A DNA stretch of 64,000 nt from Pseudanabaena sp. Salubria-1 (GTDB lineage Bacteria; Cyanobacteriota; Cyanobacteriia; Pseudanabaenales; Pseudanabaenaceae), in NCBI GenBank assembly GCA_023336205.1, contig JALQCR010000016.1, positions 62,001 to 126,000 on the forward strand. The letters are read 5' to 3'. A program made the translations under genes and the position numbers. The stretch's first letter is position 1, and the number at the start of each line of letters is the position of its first letter. Shown piece after piece: positions 17,278-25,208 of the stretch. The notes beneath the pieces are model-generated. The model was given only the letters and a program-made list of their open reading frames with translations, did not search any database and was not told the DNA's origin.

Positions 17278-18192
17278 TCACTGTAAAATATCAGTCTTAG
17301 TAAAATCTGCACCTGTCAAAATCGCCTCACTAAAATTCACCCCTCGCAAATTTGCACCTGTAAAGTTCACCCCTCCTAAATTTGCAGCTGTAAAATTTGC
17401 CTCTTCTAGATCTGCACCACTAAGATCAGCTCCGACTAATAATGCATCAGTAAAGTCAGCTTTTTGTAAACAAGCTTCACTCATCATTGCACCAGCAAGA
17501 TTCGCACCGACAAATTTTGTTGCGATCATTGAGACCTCACATAAGTCAGACAGCATTAATTTGGCATTAGTAAAATCTGCACCACTCAAATTTGCCCCAT
17601 TGAGTTTTGCACTAATTAAATTTATTAGTCTAAAGTTCCGTCTTCCAACTGAATACATATACAAAACTTCTTGACTAAGATCGGGAAACAGTCTACTGCG
17701 ATCGTGCTGAGTTCCCTCTAAATCTATTGAATTAGAAGATGTACTGATCAAATTGAGTAGAGGGTTTTGGGTAAGATCGACATTGGTAATGTCACTATCA
17801 GGTAAAGCTTCGGCAATTAGATCGAGGCGTTGAGAAATATCCTGTCGTTGAGTCATTAACTCCTGAATTTGTAAATCAAGTTTATCAAGTTTCTGCTTTA
17901 CCATCAGTTTGAAGGTTGCATAGGGGATGGTATGGGCAACTTGTAAATCTAGTAGTTGTTTTATCTCATCAAGAGAAAGTCCAAAAGCTTTGACTCCTTG
18001 GATAAATAAAAGACGTTCCAACGCATCTATAGAGTAAATTCGATAGCCTTGCTGAGTTCGATGTGGTTTGAGCAATAACTCCAGACGTTCGTAATAGCGA
18101 ATAGTTTGAACAGGAATTTCGACTAAATGACTGAGTTCACCGATTAGCCAACCACGAGCATTACCAACTGGGCTATTTTCAATTGGTTCCAT
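17278..18192 (-). CDS. MerR-type regulator fused to pentapeptide repeats
   Basis: 304 residues. Residues 14-85 form a MerR winged helix (IGELSHLVEIPVQTIRYYER, GYRIYSIDALERLLFIQGVK), followed by a coiled coil (KQKLDKLDLQIQELMTQRQD) for dimerisation. Residues 205-300 are pentapeptide repeats of the A(D/N)Lxx type (GANLSGADF, VGADLSGADLEEANF), which form a right-handed quadrilateral beta-helix. Ordinary MerR proteins end in a metal- or drug-binding segment, so the repeat domain replaces the usual sensor. It stands alone between hairpins, with no target gene evident. Confidence 0.85.
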   Translation of the reverse strand: MEPIENSPVGNARGWLIGELSHLVEIPVQTIRYYERLELLLKPHRTQQGYRIYSIDALERLLFIQGVKAFGLSLDEIKQLLDLQVAHTIPYATFKLMVKQKLDKLDLQIQELMTQRQDISQRLDLIAEALPDSDITNVDLTQNPLLNLISTSSNSIDLEGTQHDRSRLFPDLSQEVLYMYSVGRRNFRLINLISAKLNGANLSGADFTNAKLMLSDLCEVSMIATKFVGANLAGAMMSEACLQKADFTDALLVGADLSGADLEEANFTAANLGGVNFTGANLRGVNFSEAILTGADFTKTDILQ

Positions 18193-18287
18193 AACATTTT
18201 AGAAACTATTCTAGAACTCATCATATTCATACGTATTTTACTATGATCTAGCGATCGCTACTTTAAGTACCTGTGCAGAATAAATTC

Positions 18288-18509
18288 CCCAACCCGTAAG
18301 GTTGCGCCCCGCAGGGGCGCAACCTTACGGGTTGGGATGTGTAATTAATTAAGCGATCGCTACTTTATCCAAAAACACTAAACGGCTACATGATTTTGGA
18401 GTTTGGTATAAAAATTGTTTTTTTGAAAGCTAGCCTACAGCCAGCTTTCAAAAAAAAGCAATATTGGGTTTTCCAGTGCCTACGGCACTGGAAAACCCAA
18501 TATTGCTTT
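18288..18509. terminator. Two perfect hairpins between MerR-type and hydrolase genes
   Basis: Stem 1: 18288-18310 with 18314-18336 (CCCAACCCGTAAGG..., loop GCA, 23 bp). Stem 2: 18455-18480 with 18484-18509 (AAAGCAATATTGGGTTTTCC..., loop TAC, 26 bp). Direct copies of AGCGATCGCTACTTTA flank stem 1. Stem 2 is just past the hydrolase stop and would terminate it. A third smaller stem on TTTTGAAAGCT lies at 18421-18452. Confidence 0.75.
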
Positions 18510-18531
18510 GATAATTTACGCTGTAAATGAT

Positions 18532-19221
18532 CTATGCGATCGCCATTGCTTGAGGCATTAATGCTGAAATTACTGCATCAGAGTCAGCAGTCCAGCCAAT
18601 AATACCGCCTTGAGCGCGAAGCATCTCAATGGTTGACGACTTAAATTCTGGGAAATAACTAGCAGTTCCATCTTCGATCAATAAGCATTCATAACCGCGA
18701 TCATTGGCTTCACGCATGGTTGTCTGGACGCAAACTTCCGTAGTTACACCTGTAAATAGAAGATGGGTAATATTTTCCTTTTGTAAAATCTCTTCTAAAT
18801 TTGTCCGACAAAAAGCACCTTTACCAGGCTTAATGATTACAGTTTCATTCTCTAAAGGTGTAAGTTCAGGAATAGGGTTATTCCCATCTTCACCAGCAAT
18901 TAAGATTCGCCCCATTGAGCCTTGATCTCCAATCTTGAGATGATCGCCTTGACCACGATTGAGCTTAGAGGGAGGACAATCGGACAGATCAGGTGAGTGC
19001 GCTTCAATTGTATGAATGACTGGAAAATTAAGCAATCGGAAAGTTTCTAAGAGACTCTTAACTGTGGGTACGATGCTCTGTAGCTGTGTGACATCATTAC
19101 CTAATGCTTCACCAAAACCACCATGTTCTAAGAAGTCACGTTGCATATCGATAATGACTAGAGCTATTTTGCTCTCAGTTGGTAATTCATACTCGTAAGG
19201 CTGAGCCGCGATCGCAGGCAT
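18532..19221 (-). CDS. Isochorismatase-family cysteine hydrolase (biuret-hydrolase-like)
   Basis: 229 residues. The Asp-Lys-Cys triad is visible: Asp25 in IIDMQRDF, Lys131 in IIKPGKGAF and Cys164 in TTEVCVQTTMREANDRGYEC. This subgroup hydrolyses small amide or ureide compounds such as biuret; the exact substrate is not determined. It is a paralogue of the hydrolase at 22645-23328. Both lie on the minus strand around an ABC ATPase and a cupin, but an IS now separates this gene from the others, which may have cut an operon. Confidence 0.85.
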   Translation of the reverse strand: MPAIAAQPYEYELPTESKIALVIIDMQRDFLEHGGFGEALGNDVTQLQSIVPTVKSLLETFRLLNFPVIHTIEAHSPDLSDCPPSKLNRGQGDHLKIGDQGSMGRILIAGEDGNNPIPELTPLENETVIIKPGKGAFCRTNLEEILQKENITHLLFTGVTTEVCVQTTMREANDRGYECLLIEDGTASYFPEFKSSTIEMLRAQGGIIGWTADSDAVISALMPQAMAIA

Positions 19222-19247
19222 AAGGTTCTCCTCAATAATTTGGTTAT

Positions 19248-20505
19248 CTGAGATCTTGCACCATTCAAGAAAAGGGGTTGCAGAAAGAGCAGAAATGTGA
19301 AAAAAAGGGCGTAGTAGTAAATTAAATAACGAGCATGGAAAGCATCGTTAAGCACGCCCAAGGGCTAGTGTATAGTCTTCTGTGTTTGATGCCAAGTGTG
19401 TATCAAACAGCAAGTCTCAATGCAATACTAGGACTATTTCTCGAAGCACAAAGGCATCCTTATCCAGAACATACACAGATAAAATCAGCGAGTGCACTCA
19501 GCCGATTTCTCAATCACTATAACTGGTCAACGAGAGCAGTAATTCGGTCAACACGGCAGGCTATTTTGGGACAAATCGCCAAGCATCGCCCATCGAAACA
19601 AGTGCCATTAAAGATACTGATAGACTTGACTACCCTAGAAAAAAGCGGCAAGTTTTTACATTTGAGCAATCCCACCCAAAACGAACCAGACCCATGGGTG
19701 AGAATACTAAACGGAAAGCGAGGACTACATCTGGTTGTACTGTATCTGGTCTATGGAGAGTGGCGCGTACCATGGAGTTTTAGAGTATGGCGCGGCAAAG
19801 GATACCCCAGTCCCTCTGACTTAGCTTGTAAGTTATTGGGGACAGTACCCAAGCAACTAACCCAAGGCAAGACTGTGATTGTCCTTGCTGATACTGAGTT
19901 TAGTACGGTGAAGTTTTTCAATACTGTCCGCGCCAAGACTTGGCGCATCGTTGTCGGTGTACGCAACAATCGTAAACTTCAAGATGGCCGTACAGTCAAA
20001 CAACTTTATCGTCATGGCAAACGTGGACAACAAATTTTGCTAGAAGGGCTAACTCAGCCTTTGACGATCTCTTGGTTTTGGCTCAAAAGAGCTGATAGTA
20101 AACGGGAGTTACGCTTTGTTGTCTCTTCTCATCCTTATTCTGGTGCTTATCTGGTGATGTTAGGTCGTAAGCGTTGGGCGATTGAGGGATTCTTCAAAAC
20201 CATCAAACATCGCTTTGGTTTGCATTGTTTTGGGCAATCTACAAAACTTGGTGTTTATCGTTGGCTTATCCTCTCTCTGCTTGCTTATCTTTTGGCCCAT
20301 TGGATTGATCAATGGTCGAGTCCTCCTGTCTTGGACTGGAAAGCTACCTGTGATTTGACACTTTCCGTTTTATTTCCTTCTGTCCTTTGGTTGAAACTTC
20401 TTAGGTATCTCCAAATTAGTGCCGATATTGCTGCTCGTCATGGGTTTGAAATTATTCTCAAACCCATTCCTACTTAACTCTTTCAGGAATGGTGCAAGAT
20501 CTCAG
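19248..20505 (+). mobile_element. DDE insertion sequence (IS4-superfamily), copy 1
   Basis: 1258 bp. Inverted ends CTGAGATCTTGCACCATTC. Flanked by the 4-bp duplication TTAT. A second complete copy (45965-47222, TTAG duplication) has the same length, and a third runs off the window end. The family name is uncertain; the 4-bp duplication fits IS701- or IS4-related groups. Confidence 0.9.
19335..20477 (+). CDS. Transposase of the 1258-bp IS, copy 1
   Basis: 380 residues, DDE type. First Asp in LKILIDLTTLEKSGK, second in VIVLADTEFSTVKFF, Glu in GRKRWAIEGFFKTIKHRFGL. Single uninterrupted frame identical to the other complete copy. Confidence 0.9.
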   Translation: MESIVKHAQGLVYSLLCLMPSVYQTASLNAILGLFLEAQRHPYPEHTQIKSASALSRFLNHYNWSTRAVIRSTRQAILGQIAKHRPSKQVPLKILIDLTTLEKSGKFLHLSNPTQNEPDPWVRILNGKRGLHLVVLYLVYGEWRVPWSFRVWRGKGYPSPSDLACKLLGTVPKQLTQGKTVIVLADTEFSTVKFFNTVRAKTWRIVVGVRNNRKLQDGRTVKQLYRHGKRGQQILLEGLTQPLTISWFWLKRADSKRELRFVVSSHPYSGAYLVMLGRKRWAIEGFFKTIKHRFGLHCFGQSTKLGVYRWLILSLLAYLLAHWIDQWSSPPVLDWKATCDLTLSVLFPSVLWLKLLRYLQISADIAARHGFEIILKPIPT

Positions 20506-20553
20506 TTATAGTTTTTTGAGATTTCATTGTGCCTACAGCACAATGAAATCCAC

Positions 20554-20907
20554 TTACTCATTAATAATTACAGGCTTTTCCCAGACAATGAGAACTACAC
20601 ATCCTTCTTCGCTAGAGACTTGGTGACTAGTATCAGGAGAGTTGATGACTACAGAGCCTTTGGTATATTTGCCATGAGCATCAGCTTGTGAACCCGACAA
20701 GACAAATATATGTTCGTACCCTGAATGGGAATGATGGGGAACCTTTGCACCTGCTTCATAGCGTAGCAATGCGGCACTTGCGCCCATATCATTCTTGTAT
20801 AAAGGATAGATTTCGACTCCTTGGCGAAATGGCTCCCAAGGTAGATCGTCATAGCTGGAACGAATGAGCAATTCAGGAAATACCCGAACCTGTTGATTGA
20901 TAATCAT
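20554..20907 (-). CDS. Small cupin-domain protein
   Basis: 117 residues with one cupin barrel. Motif 1 is GAKVPHHSHSGYEHIFVLSG, with the metal-binding His residues and Glu; motif 2 is NSPDTSHQVSSEEGC. It resembles ChrR-like cupins. Lies 61 bases after the ABC ATPase on the same strand. It probably binds a metal and a small ligand; whether it is an enzyme or a sensor for the hydrolase cluster is unknown. Confidence 0.8.
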   Translation of the reverse strand: MIINQQVRVFPELLIRSSYDDLPWEPFRQGVEIYPLYKNDMGASAALLRYEAGAKVPHHSHSGYEHIFVLSGSQADAHGKYTKGSVVINSPDTSHQVSSEEGCVVLIVWEKPVIINE

Positions 20908-20922
20908 GTTTTTTTAATATAA

Positions 20923-20957
20923 AGGTTTTGAATTTGCCTATGGCAAATTCAAAACCT
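20923..20957. terminator. Hairpin between ABC ATPase and cupin genes
   Basis: A 16-bp perfect stem (AGGTTTTGAATTTGCC, loop TAT). It sits between two same-strand genes, so it could partly separate the cupin start from upstream or mark a boundary. A similar hairpin on TTTCATTGTGC-CTA-GCACAATGAAA lies at 20522-20548 beyond the cupin stop side. Confidence 0.6.
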
Positions 20958-20968
20958 CAAAATCCTAT

Positions 20969-22609
20969 TTAATGTCCTGCCATTTTCTGTCCAATCTCAG
21001 CGAGATTAGCTTCAGCACTGGCACTTTCGTAAACGAATTTACCATCGCTAATCACCAGAATACGATCGCTTAGAGTCAAAATCTCATCAAGGTCTTCACT
21101 GACTAAGAGTACGGCAACACCACGGTTTCGAGCTTCCACAATTTGATTGTGAATATACTCAACCGCCGCAAAGTCTAACCCAAAGACAGGATTTGCTACA
21201 ATCAATAATTTGATTTTCTCAGCGGAAAGCTCTCTCGCAAGAACAGTACGCTGCACATTACCACCTGAAAGATTACCAACAGGGGTTTCAGGCGATGGTG
21301 TTTTGATCGAGAAAACCTTAATCAAGTTCTTAGCAGTTTCGCGAATTGCTTTAAATAGCAGTAAAATTCCACCTTTAGCTTGTGGAGCTCGATCAAAGGT
21401 TCTTAAAGCCAAATTCTCTGCGACGCTCATATAGGGTACGCAAGCATTTCGCAGAGGTTCTTCGGGCAGTGAGAATACTTGATGGCTATACATTTCTTTG
21501 CGGGTTGCATAGTAGCGATCGCCATTGACGAATACTTCACCAGCCGTGGGGATGCGCTGCCCAGAGAGAACTTCCACTAGTTCTTTTTGTCCATTGCCTG
21601 ACACACCAGCGATACCAACGATTTCACCGCTTTTGATTTTTAAATCAACACCAGCAACTGCTTCTAAACCATTGTCGCGATCGGCATGAATATTTCGCAC
21701 TTCAAGCACAAGATTATCTGTCGCAACTTCTGTTTTGATGACTTGACGGGCTTCTTTTGCTTCACCGAGCATCATTGCCGCCATATCCGAGACTGACAGA
21801 TCTTTAGTAGAACCTGTCCCTGCAAATTTGCCTTTACGCAGCACCGTGACATCATCGGCAAAGGCAGTAATCTCACGGAACTTGTGACTGATCATCAGCA
21901 CGCTCAAGCGTCCTGCGGTAACTTCCTCGCGCAAAAGTCCTAAAACTTCATCAGCTTCTTGAGGAGTCAAAACGGACGTTGGTTCATCAAGAATGAGAAT
22001 GCGACTCTTGAGATAAAGTTGTTTGAGAATTTCTAACTTTTGCTTTTGTCCAGCCGCCAACTGCGAGATTGGCGTATTGAGATCAATTTTAAAAGGAGCC
22101 GATGCCATGAATGCTTCTAGCTTTTCTAATTCATCCTTCCAATTAATGACCGTCGGGGTGTCAGGACGCACCAACAAAAGATTCTCGGCGACCGTCATCG
22201 CAGGCACAACCGTGAAATGTTGATAAACCATGCCAATGCCATAGTTATAGGCATCACGAGGACTATTGATATCGCGAGAATGCTTGTTAATCAGAATATC
22301 GCCATGAGTCGCAGCATGGAAACCCATAATGCATTTGACCAGCGTACTTTTGCCAGCACCATTTTCACCAAGTAGTGCATGAAAAGTCCCAGGAGCAAGC
22401 TTGAGCGAGACATTATCAACAGCTACGAACGAGCCAAACTTCTTAGAGATATTTACTAGCTCTAATTCAGGTGGTAAGTGCGATCGCAGGGTATCAGCGG
22501 AAACACTAGATGGAATAGTCAAGGGTGGTATCGACTCTCTCATAGATTCTTCTTCAACCAGATTATCAGCAAGATTGCTTTCAAGATCGTCAGGCATCGG
22601 TTTTTCCAT
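20969..22609 (-). CDS. BmpA/nucleoside-type ABC transporter ATPase (double domain)
   Basis: 546 residues with two ABC cassettes. The first has GENGAGKSTLV, LAAGQKQKLEI and LILDEPTSVL; the second has a degenerate P-loop GVSGNGQKELVE and signature LSGGNVQRTV. This layout is typical of the YufO/NupO group that works with BmpA-type lipoproteins to import nucleosides, purines or related ureides. The permease and binding-protein genes are not in the window. The neighbouring cysteine hydrolases suggest a small nitrogenous amide substrate (inference). Confidence 0.85.
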   Translation of the reverse strand: MEKPMPDDLESNLADNLVEEESMRESIPPLTIPSSVSADTLRSHLPPELELVNISKKFGSFVAVDNVSLKLAPGTFHALLGENGAGKSTLVKCIMGFHAATHGDILINKHSRDINSPRDAYNYGIGMVYQHFTVVPAMTVAENLLLVRPDTPTVINWKDELEKLEAFMASAPFKIDLNTPISQLAAGQKQKLEILKQLYLKSRILILDEPTSVLTPQEADEVLGLLREEVTAGRLSVLMISHKFREITAFADDVTVLRKGKFAGTGSTKDLSVSDMAAMMLGEAKEARQVIKTEVATDNLVLEVRNIHADRDNGLEAVAGVDLKIKSGEIVGIAGVSGNGQKELVEVLSGQRIPTAGEVFVNGDRYYATRKEMYSHQVFSLPEEPLRNACVPYMSVAENLALRTFDRAPQAKGGILLLFKAIRETAKNLIKVFSIKTPSPETPVGNLSGGNVQRTVLARELSAEKIKLLIVANPVFGLDFAAVEYIHNQIVEARNRGVAVLLVSEDLDEILTLSDRILVISDGKFVYESASAEANLAEIGQKMAGH

Positions 22610-22644
22610 AGCAACGTACTACTCAAAGCATTTTGATAATTTAA

Positions 22645-23328
22645 CTAGAAATTTTGCGCGATCGCTGTAGTCAATGTTTCAGAATCACTGACTGCACCAA
22701 ATACGCCACCTTGCATTTCGATCATTTTCAGCGCCGCAAGATGATTGCCATAGTCAGTTGCACCTGTGCAGTCAGACAGCATCAGACATTCATAGCCGCG
22801 ATCGTTAGCATCACGCATGGTCGTGTGGACGCAGACATCGGTGGTAATGCCCGACAAGATAATATTTTGAATGCCATTACGTTTTAAAAGCAGGTCAAGA
22901 TCGGTGGCATAGAATGAACCTTTTCCAGGTTTGTCGATGATCGGTTCACCTGCGATCGGGTAAAGCTCTGGAATGATATCCCAACCTTTTTCGCCACGAA
23001 CTAAGATTTTGCCACATGGCCCTTCATCACCAATGCCTGCACCAATTCGTTGCGATCGCCAGCGCTTGTTTTCAGGTAAATCTGATAAGTCGGGACGATG
23101 ACCTTCGCGGGTATGAATGATTAAAAAGCCTTTTTCGCGAAATAGGGTCAGGACTTTTTTGATTGGCTCGATGGGGGCGCGGGTGAGTGAGAGGTCATAG
23201 CCCATTTTGTCCACATAGCCGCCGACACCGCAAAAGTCTGTCTGCATATCGATGATGATCAGGGCAGTATTGTCTGGTCTGAGGTCGCCGTTGTAGGGGT
23301 AGGGATAGGGCGTGGAGTTAATATGCAT
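22645..23328 (-). CDS. Biuret-hydrolase-like cysteine hydrolase
   Basis: 227 residues. Triad: Asp27 in IIIDMQTDF, Lys133 in IIDKPGKGSF, Cys166 in ITTDVCVHTTMRDANDRGYE. The N-terminal segment TDFCGVGGYVDKMGYDLS resembles what I recall of biuret hydrolases, which convert biuret to allophanate and ammonia. It starts an apparent operon with the ABC ATPase 35 bases downstream. It is about half identical by eye to the gene at 18532, and the pair may act on successive or alternative amides. Confidence 0.85.
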   Translation of the reverse strand: MHINSTPYPYPYNGDLRPDNTALIIIDMQTDFCGVGGYVDKMGYDLSLTRAPIEPIKKVLTLFREKGFLIIHTREGHRPDLSDLPENKRWRSQRIGAGIGDEGPCGKILVRGEKGWDIIPELYPIAGEPIIDKPGKGSFYATDLDLLLKRNGIQNIILSGITTDVCVHTTMRDANDRGYECLMLSDCTGATDYGNHLAALKMIEMQGGVFGAVSDSETLTTAIAQNF

Positions 23329-23452
23329 AAGTGATTTTTTTTAGATTAATACAAATTGCATTGTAGATTTGTATTAATTGTTGAGGATCTGGTTAGCCCA
23401 GACTGTTACTCAGAAACTTATAGCGATCTCAGCTTTAATCTGCCAAACAAAA

Positions 23453-24016
23453 ATGAACACTTTTTATCCTGAAAATCGACAACAGTGGCGAGAGTGGTTA
23501 GATAAAAATCATGATATTGAAAGTTCTGTTTGGTTAATCTATTACAAAAAAGGTAGTGGCAAACCTTCCATAACTTACAGTGATGCGGTAGACGAAGCGC
23601 TCTGTTTTGGATGGATCGATAGCAAGGTAAAGTCTATTGATGCAGAAAAGTATATGCAATTTTTTTGTGTGAGAAAGCCAAATAGTGTGTGGTCGAAGGT
23701 GAATAAAGAGAAGGTCACTAGTCTAATTGAGAAGGGATTGATGACAGGCGCGGGATTGGAAGCGATCGCGATCGCTCAAAGCAATGGTTCTTGGAGTATT
23801 CTTGATGCAGTTGAAGCTTTAATCATTCCCGATGACTTGATGACAGCATTATCTTCAAGTCCAGTTGCAAAAGAGTATTTTCTAAATTTAAGTCGAACAG
23901 ATAAAAGAAATCTTTTGCAATGGATAACTTTAGCAAAAAAAGCAGAAACAAGACAAAAACGAATCAGAGAAATAGTAGTTTCCGCCGAAAATCAAAGAAA
24001 GCCCAAGCAGTTTTGA
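23453..24016 (+). CDS. YdeI/OmpD-associated family protein
   Basis: 187 residues from ATG 23453 (MNTFYPENRQQWREWLDKNH). Hallmarks: SSVWLIYYKKGSGKPSITYS, DAVDEALCFGWIDSKVKSID and a C-terminal KRNLLQWITLAKKAETRQKR. The family is widespread and small, linked in some bacteria to peptide resistance, without a defined reaction. The upstream 25 codons in the same frame are rejected because the conserved domain begins at MNTFYP. Single gene divergent from the hydrolase cluster. Confidence 0.8.
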   Translation: MNTFYPENRQQWREWLDKNHDIESSVWLIYYKKGSGKPSITYSDAVDEALCFGWIDSKVKSIDAEKYMQFFCVRKPNSVWSKVNKEKVTSLIEKGLMTGAGLEAIAIAQSNGSWSILDAVEALIIPDDLMTALSSSPVAKEYFLNLSRTDKRNLLQWITLAKKAETRQKRIREIVVSAENQRKPKQF

Positions 24017-24097
24017 GAGTAACCGCCAGTAAAATATCACTTATTCGTCACACATAGTCTAAAATTTTAATCACATTCGCAATTGGTTATCTCGCTC

Positions 24098-24433
24098 ATG
24101 TCAGAAATCATTTCAGAAATTAAATTCGCGATCGAAGGTGATGGCGCGATCGCAGCGACGGAAGAATTATTAGCTATGGAAGGAATTGAAGGTTCCTATG
24201 ATGTGGATGAAGAGATTCAGCGCGAAGGTGTGTTGGCGGTAATCGCTACGATCATCGGGATTGCGTCTGGAGCTTTGGCTATTGCTGAACAAATCCGCAA
24301 GTGGTATCAGGAATATAAACAAGGTAAGTCAGGCAAGAGGATCGCCAAGGTTTTGATTGTTGGGCGTAATGGCGATCGCCTCTTGCTAGAAAATGCGACA
24401 ATCGAACAAATCCGTAAGGTTTTGGAGAGTTAA
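24098..24433 (+). CDS. EACC1-like effector-associated small protein
   Basis: 111 residues from ATG 24098. N-terminal ferredoxin-like half-fold (SEIKFAIEGDGAIAATEELL), a hydrophobic segment (VLAVIATIIGIASGALAIAE), then IRKWYQEYK and a final strand-turn-strand-helix (KVLIVGRNGDRLLLENATIE). This order matches the effector-associated constant component 1 (EACC1) family described in bacterial conflict systems, usually found beside effector, caspase or STAND proteins. A DUF29 gene starts 4 bases downstream and a CHAT-STAND gene 0.8 kb downstream. The match is by architecture, not by alignment. Confidence 0.65.
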   Translation: MSEIISEIKFAIEGDGAIAATEELLAMEGIEGSYDVDEEIQREGVLAVIATIIGIASGALAIAEQIRKWYQEYKQGKSGKRIAKVLIVGRNGDRLLLENATIEQIRKVLES

Positions 24434-24437
24434 GTTT

Positions 24438-24890
24438 ATGACTCAAGCAATTACGAAGTTGTCACTTTACGATCGCGATCAGCATTTATGGCTTGAAGAG
24501 GCGATCGCTAAGTTGCGGGTAAAGGATTTTCAGAGTTTAGATTTGGTTCATTTAATTGAGGAGTTGGAGATTGTGGCGGGTCGCGATCGGGCGGAGATTG
24601 AGAGTCGTTTAGGAGTGTTGTTGGCACATTTACTGAAGCGGTTGTATGTCCAGAGTGAATATGACTATCGCGGTTGGGAAATTACGATTCGGGAGCAGCG
24701 CCGCCATTTGCGAATTGCTTTGCAACAGTCGCCGAGTTTGAAACGTTTTTTTGTGGAGGCTTTTGATCGCGCTTGGCAAGATGCTCTAATGGAAGTGCGC
24801 GAAGATTATCCGCAAGTTTTGTTTCCCGATCAATGGCAATTTAGCCAAGATGTTGATATTTTGCTTAATCAAAGGTTTTGGGAAGTTTGA
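24438..24890 (+). CDS. DUF29 family protein
   Basis: 150 residues from ATG 24438, an all-helical DUF29 protein: SLYDRDQHLWLEEAIAKLR, LDLVHLIEELEIV, LLAHLLKRLYVQ, GWEITIREQRRHLRIALQQS. DUF29 proteins are very numerous in cyanobacteria and have no proven function. It follows the EACC1-like gene after only 4 bases, so the two are probably translated together. Its last 22 bases overlap the convergent DUF433 gene. Confidence 0.9.
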   Translation: MTQAITKLSLYDRDQHLWLEEAIAKLRVKDFQSLDLVHLIEELEIVAGRDRAEIESRLGVLLAHLLKRLYVQSEYDYRGWEITIREQRRHLRIALQQSPSLKRFFVEAFDRAWQDALMEVREDYPQVLFPDQWQFSQDVDILLNQRFWEV

Positions 24891-25099
24891 TTAGCATATT
24901 TTAGGGATTGTTGAATGTCTTCTGGTTCGAGATATGGATAGTCCTCAATAATTTCCGCGATCAATAAACCATTGGCAATCAGGTTGATAACTAGAGAAAT
25001 AGGTATCCGCATTCCACGAATGCAAGCTTGTCCAGCCATAATCTGTGGGTCAAAGGTGATGCGATCTAGTCCAGTTAGCGTGGTCACGAGGTTAACCAT
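24869..25099 (-). CDS. DUF433 (VapB-like) antitoxin, orphan
   Basis: 76 residues from ATG 25099 (MVNLVTTLTGLDRITFDPQI); ATG 25126 would add 9. The DUF433 pattern is clear: GQACIRGMRIPISLVINLIA and IEDYPYLEPEDIQQSLKYA. DUF433 proteins are helix-turn-helix antitoxins normally followed by a DUF5615 PIN-like toxin. No toxin follows here; the 3' end overlaps the DUF29 gene by 22 bases. Confidence 0.85.
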   Translation of the reverse strand: MVNLVTTLTGLDRITFDPQIMAGQACIRGMRIPISLVINLIANGLLIAEIIEDYPYLEPEDIQQSLKYANQTSQNL

Positions 25100-25208
25100 G
25101 TATTTGGTTAAGAAGGTGAAAGGCAAAAAATAAAAGAGATGCTTTAATGAAATATAGCTTGCTCTTGCTCACCAGCGAAAAATTTTGCAAACAACTTAGG
25201 AGTAGTTT

